Shown in pieces: positions 9,341 to 17,410 of a stretch of DNA of 41,186 nt. The position numbers and the translations under genes are program-made. Numbering within the stretch: position 1 is the stretch's first letter; each line of letters begins with the position of its first letter. The stretch is taken from the NCBI GenBank assembly GCA_016235155.1, contig JACRLW010000107.1, positions 66,464 through 107,649 on the forward strand, in the 5' to 3' direction. The notes under the pieces were generated by a model. The model worked only from the letters and a program-made list of their open reading frames with translations, was not told the origin of the DNA and did not search any database. Source of the DNA: Planctomycetota bacterium. Lineage in GTDB: Bacteria; Planctomycetota; UBA1135; UBA2386.

Positions 9341-10983
9341 CGAGCGCACGCTTCGTCGTGTGCGCGACCGTCGTCCTTCGACTCGCTGCGCAATCGCCGG
9401 TCGATCCCGACGCGGACTGGCGCGCGGCCGCCGAGGCAGCGCTCGGACGCGCGGTCGAATCGGCGCGGGAGGACGGCTTCTTCGGCGCGGTCCTCGTCGT
9501 ACGCGGCGGACACGTGTTGCTGCGGCGCGGCTTCGGCACCGCGTCGACAGGCGGCGCGCCGTGTGCGCCGGAGACCCTGTTCGACGTCGCCTCGGTGAGC
9601 AAGCAGTTCACCGTCGCGGCGGTGCTCGTGCTCCGCGCGCGCGGCAAGTTGTCGATGCACGACCCGCTCGAGCGGTTCTTCGCGGACGTGCCGGAGGACA
9701 AGCGCGCGATCCGCGTCGAGCAGTTGATCGCCCACGAGTCGGGCCTGCCTGCGAACGTGATCGCCAGCGGGAGCGAGCTCGACGACCGCGCACTCTGGCT
9801 GCGACGCGTGTGGGCGACGCCGCTCGACGGCGCGCCCGGCGAACGCTTCGGCTACAGCAACGCGGGCTACGGCGTGCTCGCCGCGATCGTCGAAGTCGTC
9901 GCCGCGCGACGGTACGAGGACTTCGTCCGCGACGCCGTGCTGCAACCCGCGGGCATGCACGACACGACCTTCACCGGCGCCGTGCCGCCCGAGGATCGTC
10001 GTCATGCGCGCGCGGCGCCGCGCAGCGGCGGACCGGACGATGCGCGCTTCCGCGACACGGCGCTCGCCTGGCCGAGGCACTGGGGCTTCCGCGGCGCGAG
10101 CGGCGTCGTGAGCACGATCGACGACCTGGCGCGGTGGGATCGCGCGCTGCGCGGCGATTTCGTCCTGCCACCCGACGAACGGCGCCTGCTCCTCGAACCC
10201 CGTCCACGCGACGACTCGGGCGGGCTGCAGAGCGCGTTCACCGCGCACGGCACGGTGCGGCAGGCGCACAGCGGTTCGGTCCACGGCTTCGAGAGTTGGT
10301 TCGCGCGCTATCCCGACGACGACGCATTCGCAGTCGCGCTGGGCAACGAGCGCTTCGTCGTCTCGCGGATGGCGGACGGTCTCGAGCAGGCGTTGTTCGC
10401 GGCGGGGGCACCGCCGTCGGTGGTCCAGTCCGCGGTCGGACGCTTCACGACCGGGGACGGCGACCGCGTCGAACTGCACGCCGAAGGCGGGCGCCTGCAC
10501 GCGTCGTGCAGCGGATCTCGCTTCGCCGCGCGGGCCAGTGCCGGCGAAGCGGAGTCGGAGCGGCTCGGCGCGCGGCGCAGTGTCCGCGCGCGGGCCGTCG
10601 ACCGCGCCGTCGCCGCCGCGTTGCGCGAGCGAGCGCTCGAGGTCGCGGTGCGCGAGATCGAGCGCCGCCACGGTCGCATCCGCGCGTCCCGTTTCGTCGG
10701 CTTCGGCGAACGCGATGACGAGGTCTGGGTCGAGCTGTCCGTCGCCGGTCGCAGCTTGACCGCCGTCGTCGATCTCGACGCCGCGGATCGCGTGCGCTCG
10801 CTGGAAGTCGTCGATCGCACGCCGCCGTCCGTCGAACTCGCGCTCGACTGGCGACGCGAGGCGATCTTCGCGGCGACCTCGCGGGACGGACGCGAGCGGA
10901 TCGAGTTGCGCGTCGACGGCGGCGGCCGGCGCCTCCTCTGGCGCGACCGCGACGGCGAGACCCTGCTCGAACGCCTGCGATGA
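9337..10983 (+). CDS. Beta-lactamase-fold serine hydrolase (class C/PBP4* family)
   Basis: A 548-residue exported serine hydrolase. The SxxK motif is S86-V-S-K89 (ASVSKQFT), the second motif is Y173-S-N175 (GYSNAGYG) and the third is H311-S-G313 (AHSGSVHG), matching the Beta-lactamase (PF00144) family, in which HSG or HTG replaces KTG. The N-terminus has a hydrophobic stretch of about 18 residues ending near AAQS, consistent with a signal peptide. Residues beyond about 370 form an extra beta-rich domain of unknown function, as in many esterase-like members. Members include D-aminopeptidases, esterases and penicillin-binding-protein relatives, so the substrate is open. The GTG start overlaps the preceding stop, and its own stop overlaps the next start as ATGA, placing it in the middle of a coupled trio. 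Confidence 0.88.
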   Translation: MTSARFVVCATVVLRLAAQSPVDPDADWRAAAEAALGRAVESAREDGFFGAVLVVRGGHVLLRRGFGTASTGGAPCAPETLFDVASVSKQFTVAAVLVLRARGKLSMHDPLERFFADVPEDKRAIRVEQLIAHESGLPANVIASGSELDDRALWLRRVWATPLDGAPGERFGYSNAGYGVLAAIVEVVAARRYEDFVRDAVLQPAGMHDTTFTGAVPPEDRRHARAAPRSGGPDDARFRDTALAWPRHWGFRGASGVVSTIDDLARWDRALRGDFVLPPDERRLLLEPRPRDDSGGLQSAFTAHGTVRQAHSGSVHGFESWFARYPDDDAFAVALGNERFVVSRMADGLEQALFAAGAPPSVVQSAVGRFTTGDGDRVELHAEGGRLHASCSGSRFAARASAGEAESERLGARRSVRARAVDRAVAAALRERALEVAVREIERRHGRIRASRFVGFGERDDEVWVELSVAGRSLTAVVDLDAADRVRSLEVVDRTPPSVELALDWRREAIFAATSRDGRERIELRVDGGGRRLLWRDRDGETLLERLR

Positions 10984-12176
10984 TCTTGGCCATGCGAAGA
11001 CCCGCTCTCGTCCTGCTCGCCCTGCTTGCATCGAGGATCGCCGCGCAGGATGCGCCGCTGCGCTTCGTGCTCGAACTCGCCGCGCCGCGCGCGGCCGGTC
11101 CGATCGACGTCGTGCTGCCGATCACGTCCGCCTCGGCGCCCGCGGGCTCGCCTGCCCTCGCGCGACTCGACGACGACACCTTGGTCCGTGCGGACGTGAT
11201 CGCACGCGCGGACTCCGGCGATGCGACGTTGCGGTTGCGCTGGGTGGCGCGCACGGCGATGGACGCGGGCGCGCACGCTCTCGCGCTGCATTGGCTCCCG
11301 CACGACGCCGCGCCGTGCCCCTTCGCGTGGGCCGGACCCGCCGACGCGCGCACGCTCACGCTGCACGATCGGGCCGTGTGGACCTTCGCGGCGCGCTTCG
11401 ACCTCGAGGATTTCGACGCGACCTACAAGCCCTTCCACGAGTTGTGGTCGCCCGACGGCGCGACCCTGCTGACGAAAGGGCTCGGCGGAACACACCCCCA
11501 CCACCGTGGACTCTTCGTCGGTTGGAACCAGACCAACTCCGGCGATGCGACGCACGACTTCTGGCACTGCCGCGAGGGGCGGCACCAGCGCCGCGTCGAC
11601 GGCGCGGAGTCACCGTTCCCGGTCGTCGCCGACGAACGCTCGTCGATCGAGTGGCGCGATGCGGACGGCAGAGCGGTGGTGCGCGAGACGCGCACGCTCA
11701 GCGCGTGGGACGCGGGTGACGACCGGCACGTCCTCGACCTTGTCGTCGAACTGAGCGGCGCGAGCGATCGTCCCGTCGCACTGCGCGGGGATGCGCAACA
11801 CGCCGGCTGCCACATCCGCCTCGCGCATGAGGTCGAGGAGCACCAGGCAGCGACCCGCTACGAACGACCGGAGGGTGCGAAGGCGGCGGGCGACGACGTC
11901 TGGCGCGACTGCGCCTGGGCGCTCGTGCGCGCGCAGGTCGGCGACGTCGACGCGGTGCTGCTGCACGTGACGGCTCCGCGCGCGGGCGCCCCGTTCGTCT
12001 ACTCGACGCGCGCGTACGGCCGCGTCGGCTCCTTCCAGACCCTCGATCTCGAGCCGGGTGCTTCGGTCGTGCTGCGTTACCGCTTCGTCGTGACGACCAA
12101 GACGGTCACGCTCGACCCCGCGCGGATCGCCGCCGACTTCGTCGCACCGCTGCGCGTCTCGCCGGCTGCGCACTGA
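10980..12176 (+). CDS. Secreted PmoA-like protein (DUF6807)
   Basis: This 398-residue protein belongs to the DUF6807/'methane oxygenase PmoA' family (PF14100), despite having nothing to do with methane oxidation. The diagnostic region is GTHPHHRGLFVGWNQTN around residues 170-186, followed by FWHCREGRHQRR. Histidines in the HPHHRG segment suggest a metal or sugar-binding cupin-like site. A signal peptide is present (LVLLALLASRIAAQ). ATG 10980 overlaps the previous stop; an in-frame ATG at 10992 would give a more standard signal peptide and is an equally good start. Family members in planctomycetes and verrucomicrobia often sit near carbohydrate catabolism genes, but here the partners are a peptide-type binding protein and a serine hydrolase. 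Exact function unknown. Confidence 0.85.
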   Translation: MILAMRRPALVLLALLASRIAAQDAPLRFVLELAAPRAAGPIDVVLPITSASAPAGSPALARLDDDTLVRADVIARADSGDATLRLRWVARTAMDAGAHALALHWLPHDAAPCPFAWAGPADARTLTLHDRAVWTFAARFDLEDFDATYKPFHELWSPDGATLLTKGLGGTHPHHRGLFVGWNQTNSGDATHDFWHCREGRHQRRVDGAESPFPVVADERSSIEWRDADGRAVVRETRTLSAWDAGDDRHVLDLVVELSGASDRPVALRGDAQHAGCHIRLAHEVEEHQAATRYERPEGAKAAGDDVWRDCAWALVRAQVGDVDAVLLHVTAPRAGAPFVYSTRAYGRVGSFQTLDLEPGASVVLRYRFVVTTKTVTLDPARIAADFVAPLRVSPAAH

Positions 12177-12183
12177 CGCCCGC

Positions 12184-12582
12184 TCACCCGACGTGATCGC
12201 CCGCGGGTTCGGCGCTCGACTCGTCCGGCAGCAGGTGCGAGGGGATCGGCCGTCGACCCGCGAAGCCCTCGTGTTCGCCGTGGTACTGCGCGACGCTGTC
12301 CTCGTCGCTGCGCCAGCACAACAGCACGCGCCGGCCGTCGATCTTGCTCGGGAAGTCGACGAGCCCGATCTCGAAGCCCCAGTCCTTGTACTGACAGCCG
12401 AGTTGCTCGAGTTCGCGGACGAGGTCGGCGATCTGGTGCTGGAGGTCGGCGACGCGGTCGGAGCCGTGCGAACCGCCGAGCGCGCGTAGTTCACGCGCCT
12501 TGCCGAGGATGTCGGCGACGATCCGCCGGACCAACGGCAGGGACTGATTGGCTTGGATCGGTGTGAAGAGGCGTCGCGGCAC
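12184..12582 (-). CDS. DUF2203 domain protein
   Basis: This 132-residue cytoplasmic protein matches the DUF2203 family (PF09969). The N-terminus has the typical FTPIQANQSLPLVRRIVADI, followed by a helical coiled-coil-prone region (about 25-65) and the conserved end segment DWGFEIGLVDFPSK, VLLCWRSDE, HGEHEGFAGRRPI. The start is GTG at 12582, directly before PRRLFTP, where the family normally begins. The family has no established function. It converges on the DUF6807 gene with a 7-nt gap. A CAGAAT box 10 nt upstream is a weak version of the start-proximal promoter motif seen elsewhere. Confidence 0.85.
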   Translation of the reverse strand: MPRRLFTPIQANQSLPLVRRIVADILGKARELRALGGSHGSDRVADLQHQIADLVRELEQLGCQYKDWGFEIGLVDFPSKIDGRRVLLCWRSDEDSVAQYHGEHEGFAGRRPIPSHLLPDESSAEPAGDHVG

Positions 12583-12749
12583 GGTCGGGGATTCTGCGGC
12601 TGCCCGGCAAGGCTGTCACCTCCCGCGGAACCCAACCGGTCGAAACGGGACGGCCGCACGGCGCGAGTGCGCCATGCGGCCGTCGTGCTGGCCGATGGGG
12701 TGCCGGTCGATGCGCAGCGCGACGCGGTCCAGAGCCGGCAGCCGATCGA

Positions 12750-13448
12750 TCAACCGAGGAACGAGAGCTCGCATCCCGTCGCGAGTTCGCGTGCGAACTC
12801 CCCTCGTTGGAACAGCCGCGCCGAACGCGGACCGTGCAAGGTCGTGCGGGCACCCGCGACGCGGATCATCCCACCCTCGCGCAGCCCGAGGACCGCGACG
12901 TGGTTCTCCTCGTGGAACTCGCGGATGCGTTGCTCGCGCGTCTCGCCCATGTGCGTCGAGCCGCGTTCGGGATCGAGGTAGTGCGGGTTGATCTGGAACG
13001 GCAGTAGTCCGAGCGCGACGAAGCTCGGCGGCGCGACGATCGGCATGTCGTTCGTCGTCTTGATCGTCGGGCACGCCACGTTCGTCCCCGCGCTCGCGCC
13101 GGCGTACGGCATCCCGGCGCGAACTCGCGCGCGAAGCGGATCGATCAGCCCGCGTCGCCAGAGTTGGTCGAGCAGGCGGAAGGTGTTGCCGCCGCCGACG
13201 AACACGCCGTCCGCGGACGCCAGCGCAGCGATCGGGTCCGCGAAGTCATGGAGGCCACGGCAGTCGTGACCCATCGCGGCGAACGCAGTGCGGGCGCGTG
13301 CCGCGTACGCGTCGTGATCCGCGAGCGCGAACGGCACGAACAGCAGCGATCGGCGTCCCGGGCCGAACAGTTCGACGAGGGCATCGCGACAGTGCTCGAG
13401 GTAGCCGCCGCCGAACTGCGTGGAGTTGCTGACGAGGAGGAGGTTCAT
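12750..13448 (-). CDS. pepE: Peptidase E (alpha-aspartyl dipeptidase, S51)
   Basis: This 232-residue protein is a cytoplasmic dipeptidase cleaving Asp-X dipeptides. It has the S51 signature: nucleophile Ser119 in GASAGTNVA, Asp134 in TTNDMPI and His156 in INPHYLDP. These sit exactly one residue before the Ser120-Asp135-His157 triad of the E. coli enzyme, with similar total length. The segment FVGGGNTFRLL is also typical. It starts at ATG 13448, which overlaps the stop of dus (ATGA), so the two are translationally coupled. The functional link between the tRNA-modifying enzyme and the dipeptidase is not obvious; the pairing may be simple co-transcription. Confidence 0.92.
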   Translation of the reverse strand: MNLLLVSNSTQFGGGYLEHCRDALVELFGPGRRSLLFVPFALADHDAYAARARTAFAAMGHDCRGLHDFADPIAALASADGVFVGGGNTFRLLDQLWRRGLIDPLRARVRAGMPYAGASAGTNVACPTIKTTNDMPIVAPPSFVALGLLPFQINPHYLDPERGSTHMGETREQRIREFHEENHVAVLGLREGGMIRVAGARTTLHGPRSARLFQRGEFARELATGCELSFLG

Positions 13449-14551
13449 GGACCGGCGGAGTTGCTCGCCTCGCGCACGCGCTGCGCGGCGAGCGCGAAGG
13501 ATGACAAGCGAGCGGACCGTTCTCCGGCGCGCGACGCCGGGTACAGCGAATCGAGGACGGCCAGCAGGTCGTCGACCGTTCGTGCGGCGACGAACGCGTC
13601 GCGGACCGCGACGGGATCGGGATGCACCGCCGCATGGTGGATCGCCTGCGTGCGGGCGCGCGCGGGGCCGCCGCGCGCGCCGAACAACCGCATGGTGAGT
13701 TCGATGTGCCGCGCGATCGCGACGCGTTGTTCGCCGATCGTCGGCGCCTGCGGTTCCAGACCCGCCGCGAGCGCGGCGACTTGCGCGAAGATCCAGGGGT
13801 TGCCGATCGCGCCCCGCGCGAGCGTGACGCCGTCGACGCCGGTGGTCGCGAGCATCCGCGCGACGTCGTGCGGTCCGAACAGGTCGCCGCTGCCGAGCAA
13901 GGTGCACGAGCCCATGCGGTCCCGCACGCGACGCAGGAAGGACCAGTCCGAGGCGCCGTCGTAGCGCTGCGCGACGGTCCGCGGGTGGATCGTCGCCGCC
14001 GCGATGCCGCGGGCGAACGCACCGTCGAGGATCGCGAAGAACGCGCGCTCCGACTCGATCTTGTCGTCGAGTCCTCTTCGCAGCTTGACCGTCACCGGGC
14101 GTGCGCCGCCGACCGCATCGAGGACGCGATCGACGACCTCGAGCGCGAGGTCGGGCGTTCCCAGGAGGAATCCGCCGCGGCAGCGACCGAGCACCTTCGG
14201 CACCGGGCAACCGAAGTTGATGTCGATCACGTCGTATCCCGCTCCGACCATCGCGCGAGCCGCCGCGGCGAACGACGCCGGCTCCGACCCCATCAACTGC
14301 CCGCCGATCGGATGGTCGTCCTCGTCGAGTTCGAGCACGCGCCTCGCGAGTCGCCCGCCGGCGAGCACGTCGCGATCGAGGACGACCTCGTGAACGCAGT
14401 AGGGCGCGCCGTGCTCGCGTGCGACGCGGCGCATCGCGGCGTCGCTGTAGCCGCTGAGCGCCGCGAGCACCGCGCGACCAGGGATCGCGACGGAGCCGAT
14501 GGCGAAGCCCCCGGCGAGCTTCGTGGCGAGGCGCGTGTCGGGTGCTTGCAA
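13445..14551 (-). CDS. dus: tRNA-dihydrouridine synthase
   Basis: This 368-residue FMN enzyme reduces uridine to dihydrouridine in tRNA. Key features are the catalytic Cys115 in INFGCPVPKV, Lys156 in VTVKLRRG, the substrate-contact segment HPRTVAQRYDG and the FMN-binding GSGDLF and ARGAIGNPWI motifs. The order and spacing fit the DusB/Dus1 branch. The frame stays open far upstream, so the start must be chosen: TTG 14551 gives a natural N-terminus ahead of the barrel and has a TAGCAT box 8 nt upstream, just as other genes here have. No ATG or GTG lies nearby in frame. Its stop overlaps the pepE start. The gene diverges from a zinc-ribbon gene, and the two -10 boxes overlap. Confidence 0.92.
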   Translation of the reverse strand: MQAPDTRLATKLAGGFAIGSVAIPGRAVLAALSGYSDAAMRRVAREHGAPYCVHEVVLDRDVLAGGRLARRVLELDEDDHPIGGQLMGSEPASFAAAARAMVGAGYDVIDINFGCPVPKVLGRCRGGFLLGTPDLALEVVDRVLDAVGGARPVTVKLRRGLDDKIESERAFFAILDGAFARGIAAATIHPRTVAQRYDGASDWSFLRRVRDRMGSCTLLGSGDLFGPHDVARMLATTGVDGVTLARGAIGNPWIFAQVAALAAGLEPQAPTIGEQRVAIARHIELTMRLFGARGGPARARTQAIHHAAVHPDPVAVRDAFVAARTVDDLLAVLDSLYPASRAGERSARLSSFALAAQRVREASNSAGP

Positions 14552-14559
14552 GGCGCGCG

Positions 14560-14565
14560 ATGCTA
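14560..14565 (-). promoter_or_regulatory. Start-proximal -10 box (TAGCAT) of dus
   Basis: TAGCAT on the reverse strand, 8 nt before the TTG start at 14551. It overlaps by 2 nt the TATCGT box facing the other way, so the two divergent promoters probably compete. Confidence 0.5.
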
Positions 14566-14569
14566 TCGT
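14564..14569 (+). promoter_or_regulatory. Putative -10 box (TATCGT) of the zinc-ribbon gene
   Basis: TATCGT followed by GCGCCCC, the same string as ahead of the DASS transporter gene. Here the start codon is 39 nt away, so this transcript would carry a short leader. Confidence 0.4.
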
Positions 14570-14608
14570 GCGCCCCGTCCACTGCGGCGACGCCGCGATC
14601 GAACGAAC

Positions 14609-15478
14609 GTGCTCATCGCCTGTCCGAACTGCCACCGCCAATACGACGTCGGCTCCCACGCGCCGGGGACCACGATCCGTTGTTTCTGCGGCGACCGGCT
14701 GACCGTCGAGACGCCGAAACCCCGCGATCTCCGCATGCAGCACTGCTCGTCGTGCGGCAGCGGCCTGCCGGTGGGCGCGTCCGAGTGCGAGTTCTGCAAG
14801 GGCGCGGTCTCGCTCGCCGAGCGCGGCGGTGGCGAGGTCTGCCCGGCCTGCATGGCGCGAATGGTCACGAGCGCGAAGTTCTGCAGCACCTGCGGGACGG
14901 CGATCCGACCGGCCGCGGTGCTGAAGGCCCTCGTCGACCGGAACTGCCCGCGTTGCGGCCTCGCGATGACGGAGTGCGCGGCGGAGAACGTCGCGTTCAC
15001 GGAATGCACCGGTTGCGGCGGGCTCTGGCTCGGGGAGGACGTCGTGCGGCAACTCGTCGAGGACCGCGACAAGAGCGCGGCTCCGGCCATCCTCGCGAAC
15101 CGGAACGCCTCGGATGCGGCCGCGAGGGACCAGGTGGTGGACACGCGGAAAGTCGTCTATCTGCCGTGTCCGTGCTGCGGCACCCGGATGAACCGTCAGA
15201 ACTTCGCGCGGTCGTCGGGCGTGATCCTCGACTGGTGCCGGGGTCACGGGTTCTGGTTCGACGTCGACGAACTCCAGGCGGTGTTCCGCTTCGTGCAAGC
15301 CGGCGGGATGGAGCGTGCGCGCGCGCGCGAGCTCGAGCAGCTCGAGCAGAAGCGCCGCGACGTGCGTCGACTCGCGACGCCGTCCCACGCATCGATCGGC
15401 GGACTGCCGACGCCCCGACTGAGGGAAGCGCCGGACCTGATCGGCGGACTCGCAGGCTGGCTCGCGTCGTTGTTCTGA
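14609..15478 (+). CDS. Zinc-ribbon protein with two zf-TFIIB domains
   Basis: This 289-residue soluble protein carries a series of CxxC knuckles. At the N-terminus, CPNC...CFCG resembles a small zinc finger; next CSSCG...CEFC and CPAC...CSTCG form zinc-ribbon pairs. Two zf-TFIIB-like domains (PF13453) follow: CPRCG...CTGCGGLWLGEDV and CPCCG...CRGHGFWFDVDEL, each with the family's C-x-x-C-G-G-x-W or related end followed by an acidic E/D-V helix. A charged, Arg/Glu-rich coiled segment lies near residues 230-260. The C-terminus LIGGLAGWLASLF is hydrophobic and could contact a membrane or partner. GTG 14609 is the start that directly precedes the first CPNC. Nucleic acid or protein binding is likely, but function is unknown. 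Confidence 0.85.
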   Translation: MLIACPNCHRQYDVGSHAPGTTIRCFCGDRLTVETPKPRDLRMQHCSSCGSGLPVGASECEFCKGAVSLAERGGGEVCPACMARMVTSAKFCSTCGTAIRPAAVLKALVDRNCPRCGLAMTECAAENVAFTECTGCGGLWLGEDVVRQLVEDRDKSAAPAILANRNASDAAARDQVVDTRKVVYLPCPCCGTRMNRQNFARSSGVILDWCRGHGFWFDVDELQAVFRFVQAGGMERARARELEQLEQKRRDVRRLATPSHASIGGLPTPRLREAPDLIGGLAGWLASLF

Positions 15479-15486
15479 ACGCGCGC

Positions 15487-16062
15487 CTACGCGTGGAAGT
15501 GGCTCTCGATCCACTCGCAGAGCAGGTGGACGACGAGCAGGTGACCTTCCTGCACGCGCGGCGTCGAGGTCGACGGCACGCGCACGGCGACCTCGGCGAG
15601 ATCGGCGACCGGACCTGGACGCGCACCGACCAGCGCGGCTCGGCGCACGCCGATCGTGCGGGCCGCCTCCATCGCCGCGATGACGTTGCGCGAGCTCGCG
15701 GAGGTCGAGATCCCGATCAACAGGTCGCCGCGACGGCCGAGCGCGCGCAACGGTCGCGCGAAGACCTGGTCGAAGCCGGAGTCGTTGCCGATCGCGGTGA
15801 GCGCCGGCACCTCGTGACCGAGCGCGATCGCGGCGATGCCGTCGCGCTGCTTGTCCTCGAACCAACCGACGAGTTCGCCGGCGGCGTGCGCCGCGTCGCA
15901 GGACGACCCGCCGTTGCCGCAGAGCATCAGCTTGCCGCCGGCGCGCAGGCACTCGACGGCCATGCGGCCGAGCCGTTCGACGTCGTCGAGGCACAAAAGG
16001 GCGAGTCGCTCCTTGCAGGCGATGCTCTCTCGGACGCGGGACTCGAGCGTGGTGCGGTCCAT
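15487..16062 (-). CDS. gmhA: Phosphoheptose isomerase (sedoheptulose-7-phosphate isomerase), SIS domain
   Basis: This 191-residue SIS-domain protein has nearly the same length as E. coli GmhA (192). The sugar-phosphate loop is CGNGGSSCDAAH (GNGGSS 49-54), Glu63 in AGELVGWF matches the catalytic Glu, the second phosphate loop is ISTSASSRN, and the C-terminal VQEGHLLVVHLLCEWIE carries the conserved Gln and His. It converts sedoheptulose 7-phosphate to D-glycero-D-manno-heptose 7-phosphate, the first step towards ADP-heptose for lipopolysaccharide or S-layer glycans. No other heptose genes are in the window. ATG 16062 has a TATCTC box 8 nt upstream and a TTGTCC element 16 nt before that. It converges with the zinc-ribbon gene (8-nt gap). 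Confidence 0.9.
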   Translation of the reverse strand: MDRTTLESRVRESIACKERLALLCLDDVERLGRMAVECLRAGGKLMLCGNGGSSCDAAHAAGELVGWFEDKQRDGIAAIALGHEVPALTAIGNDSGFDQVFARPLRALGRRGDLLIGISTSASSRNVIAAMEAARTIGVRRAALVGARPGPVADLAEVAVRVPSTSTPRVQEGHLLVVHLLCEWIESHFHA

Positions 16063-16070
16063 CGGCGTCT

Positions 16071-16098
16071 GAGATAGCCGCAGCCGCGCGCGGGACAA
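16071..16098 (-). promoter_or_regulatory. Promoter of gmhA (TTGTCC-16-TATCTC)
   Basis: The -35-like TTGTCC (16093-16098) and -10-like TATCTC (16071-16076) are on the reverse strand with a 16-nt spacer, ending 8 nt before the ATG. The -10 ends in C instead of the usual T. Confidence 0.4.
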
Positions 16099-16170
16099 GC
16101 CGAACCTCTCTTGCGGCGCGGTCCCGGTGCGTTCCGGTGGAGCGCCGCGCATGCTGTGGCACCTCCCACG

Positions 16171-16980
16171 ATGACCAGGACCGCCGCCGCGGCCACGCCG
16201 CTGACTCACCGCCTCGCCGCGCTCGCGCGACCGCTGGTCGTCGCGCACCGGGGCCTCTCGTCGCGCTTCCCGGAGAACACGCTGCCCGCGTTCGAGGCGG
16301 CGATCGCCTGCGGGGCGGAACTCATCGAACTCGACGTGCACACCACGCGCGACGGCGCCGTCGTGTGCATCCACGACGAGACCCTCGATCGCACGACCGA
16401 CGCTCGCGCCGTGTTCGGCCGCGGCGACGTAGCCGTCGCCGACGTCGATGCCGCTCAGATCGCACGACTCGACGCAGGCAGCTGGCGCGGCGCCGAACAC
16501 GCCGGCGCGCGCGTGCCGACGCTCGAAGCGACCGTCCGCGGCGCGGGCGATCGGATCGTGCTGATGATCGAGCACAAGCGGGGCGACCCGGCGCTGTTGG
16601 TGGCGGAGTTGCGACGGCTCGGCGTCGCGGAGCGGGTGTTCGTGCAGTCCTTCGACTGGGACACGGTCGCCGCGGTCGGACGCCTCGCTCCCGAGATCAC
16701 GCTCGGCGCTCTCGGCGAAGGCGAACTGAGTCCCGCGCGTCTCGCTGCGATCGACGCGCTCGGCGTCGCGCTCGTCCACTGGCACCACCGCGACCTGCGC
16801 CTGGCCGATCTGGGAGCACTGCACGCGCGCGGCTACCTGAGCTGCGTCTACACCGCCGACGGCGAACTCGAACTCTTCGGGCGCATCCGCGCCGGACTCG
16901 GCGCCGTGACGACGAACCGCGCCGATCACCTGCTCGCGCTGCGGCGCGCGGAATCGGGTCTCCGGCCGACCCCGCGCTGA
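16171..16980 (+). CDS. Glycerophosphodiester phosphodiesterase family protein
   Basis: This 269-residue protein is a GDPD TIM-barrel enzyme. The metal and catalytic residues are present: HRGLSSRFPENTLPAF near residues 28-43 (His and Glu), ELDVHTTRDG (Glu, Asp), CIHDETLDRTT (second His) and IEHK. The C-terminus keeps YTADG and VTTNRADHLL (normally W-T-V-N and T-D-x-P). It would hydrolyse glycerophosphodiesters to glycerol 3-phosphate and an alcohol, for phosphate or lipid recycling. There is no signal peptide, so it should be cytoplasmic. I prefer ATG 16171; the frame is open to a TTG at 16111 but the extra residues are low-complexity Arg/Gly. It diverges from gmhA and converges on the small exported protein gene (7-nt gap). 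Confidence 0.9.
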   Translation: MTRTAAAATPLTHRLAALARPLVVAHRGLSSRFPENTLPAFEAAIACGAELIELDVHTTRDGAVVCIHDETLDRTTDARAVFGRGDVAVADVDAAQIARLDAGSWRGAEHAGARVPTLEATVRGAGDRIVLMIEHKRGDPALLVAELRRLGVAERVFVQSFDWDTVAAVGRLAPEITLGALGEGELSPARLAAIDALGVALVHWHHRDLRLADLGALHARGYLSCVYTADGELELFGRIRAGLGAVTTNRADHLLALRRAESGLRPTPR

Positions 16981-16987
16981 CCCTTCC

Positions 16988-17410
16988 TCACCAGACGCGG
17001 ACCGAGTCCACGTCCAACTTGAGCACGAACTCGATCAGGAGCGCGCGCTGCTGGGCATCGACCAGAGTCATCCGGAAGGACGGGATGTGGATCGCGCGCA
17101 GGGATCGCAACTCGGCGCCGCGGAGGATCAGCATCCCGTTCTCGATGCGACCGACGGCCGGCATCGTGCTGCCGTCGACTTCGATGAGAGTCATCACGTT
17201 CGGACCGAGGTTGCTCGGCAGGGCGAACACGATGTCTCCGCCGACCGGGAACTCGTACTGGGCGCGGAGCTGCTGCCCGCAGTTCGCGATCGAGATCGCG
17301 CAGGGCAGGATGACGATTCCGCCGCTCCGGCCGATGTCCGCGGGCGCGTCGCGGACGACCAGGAACGGGATCAGCAGGGCAACGATCAGCAGCGAGAGTC
17401 GGCGGAGCAT
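16988..17410 (-). CDS. Small exported protein, last gene of the sigma-factor operon
   Basis: This 140-residue protein begins with a strong hydrophobic signal or anchor segment (RRLSLLIVALLIPFLVV, residues 3-19) followed by APADIG. The remainder is a compact beta-rich domain with two Cys residues (ILPCAIS and ANCGQQ) seven residues apart that may pair in the periplasm. No family is recognised. ATG 17410 overlaps the stop of the anti-sigma candidate (TGATG), so the two should be co-translated. As the third gene of an ECF sigma unit it may be a sensor input, a target or a co-regulator; this is inference from position only. Confidence 0.7.
   Translation of the reverse strand: MLRRLSLLIVALLIPFLVVRDAPADIGRSGGIVILPCAISIANCGQQLRAQYEFPVGGDIVFALPSNLGPNVMTLIEVDGSTMPAVGRIENGMLILRGAELRSLRAIHIPSFRMTLVDAQQRALLIEFVLKLDVDSVRVW

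Noticed and set aside
6851..9349. An 832-residue reverse-strand open frame
   Set aside because: Low-complexity Arg-rich composition opposite the sigma-54 domain and the SBP gene; no recognisable domain.
9160..11031. A 623-residue reverse-strand open frame
   Set aside because: Shadow of the serine hydrolase; composition is Arg/Glu/Ala-rich.
10980..12176. Methane monooxygenase subunit (from the PmoA-like family name)
   Set aside because: The protein is soluble and secreted, with the DUF6807 HPHHRG motif; it is not a membrane oxygenase.
14552..16162. Upstream extension of the dus frame to 16162
   Set aside because: The extra residues overlap the zinc-ribbon and gmhA genes and look non-coding; TTG 14551 has its own promoter box.
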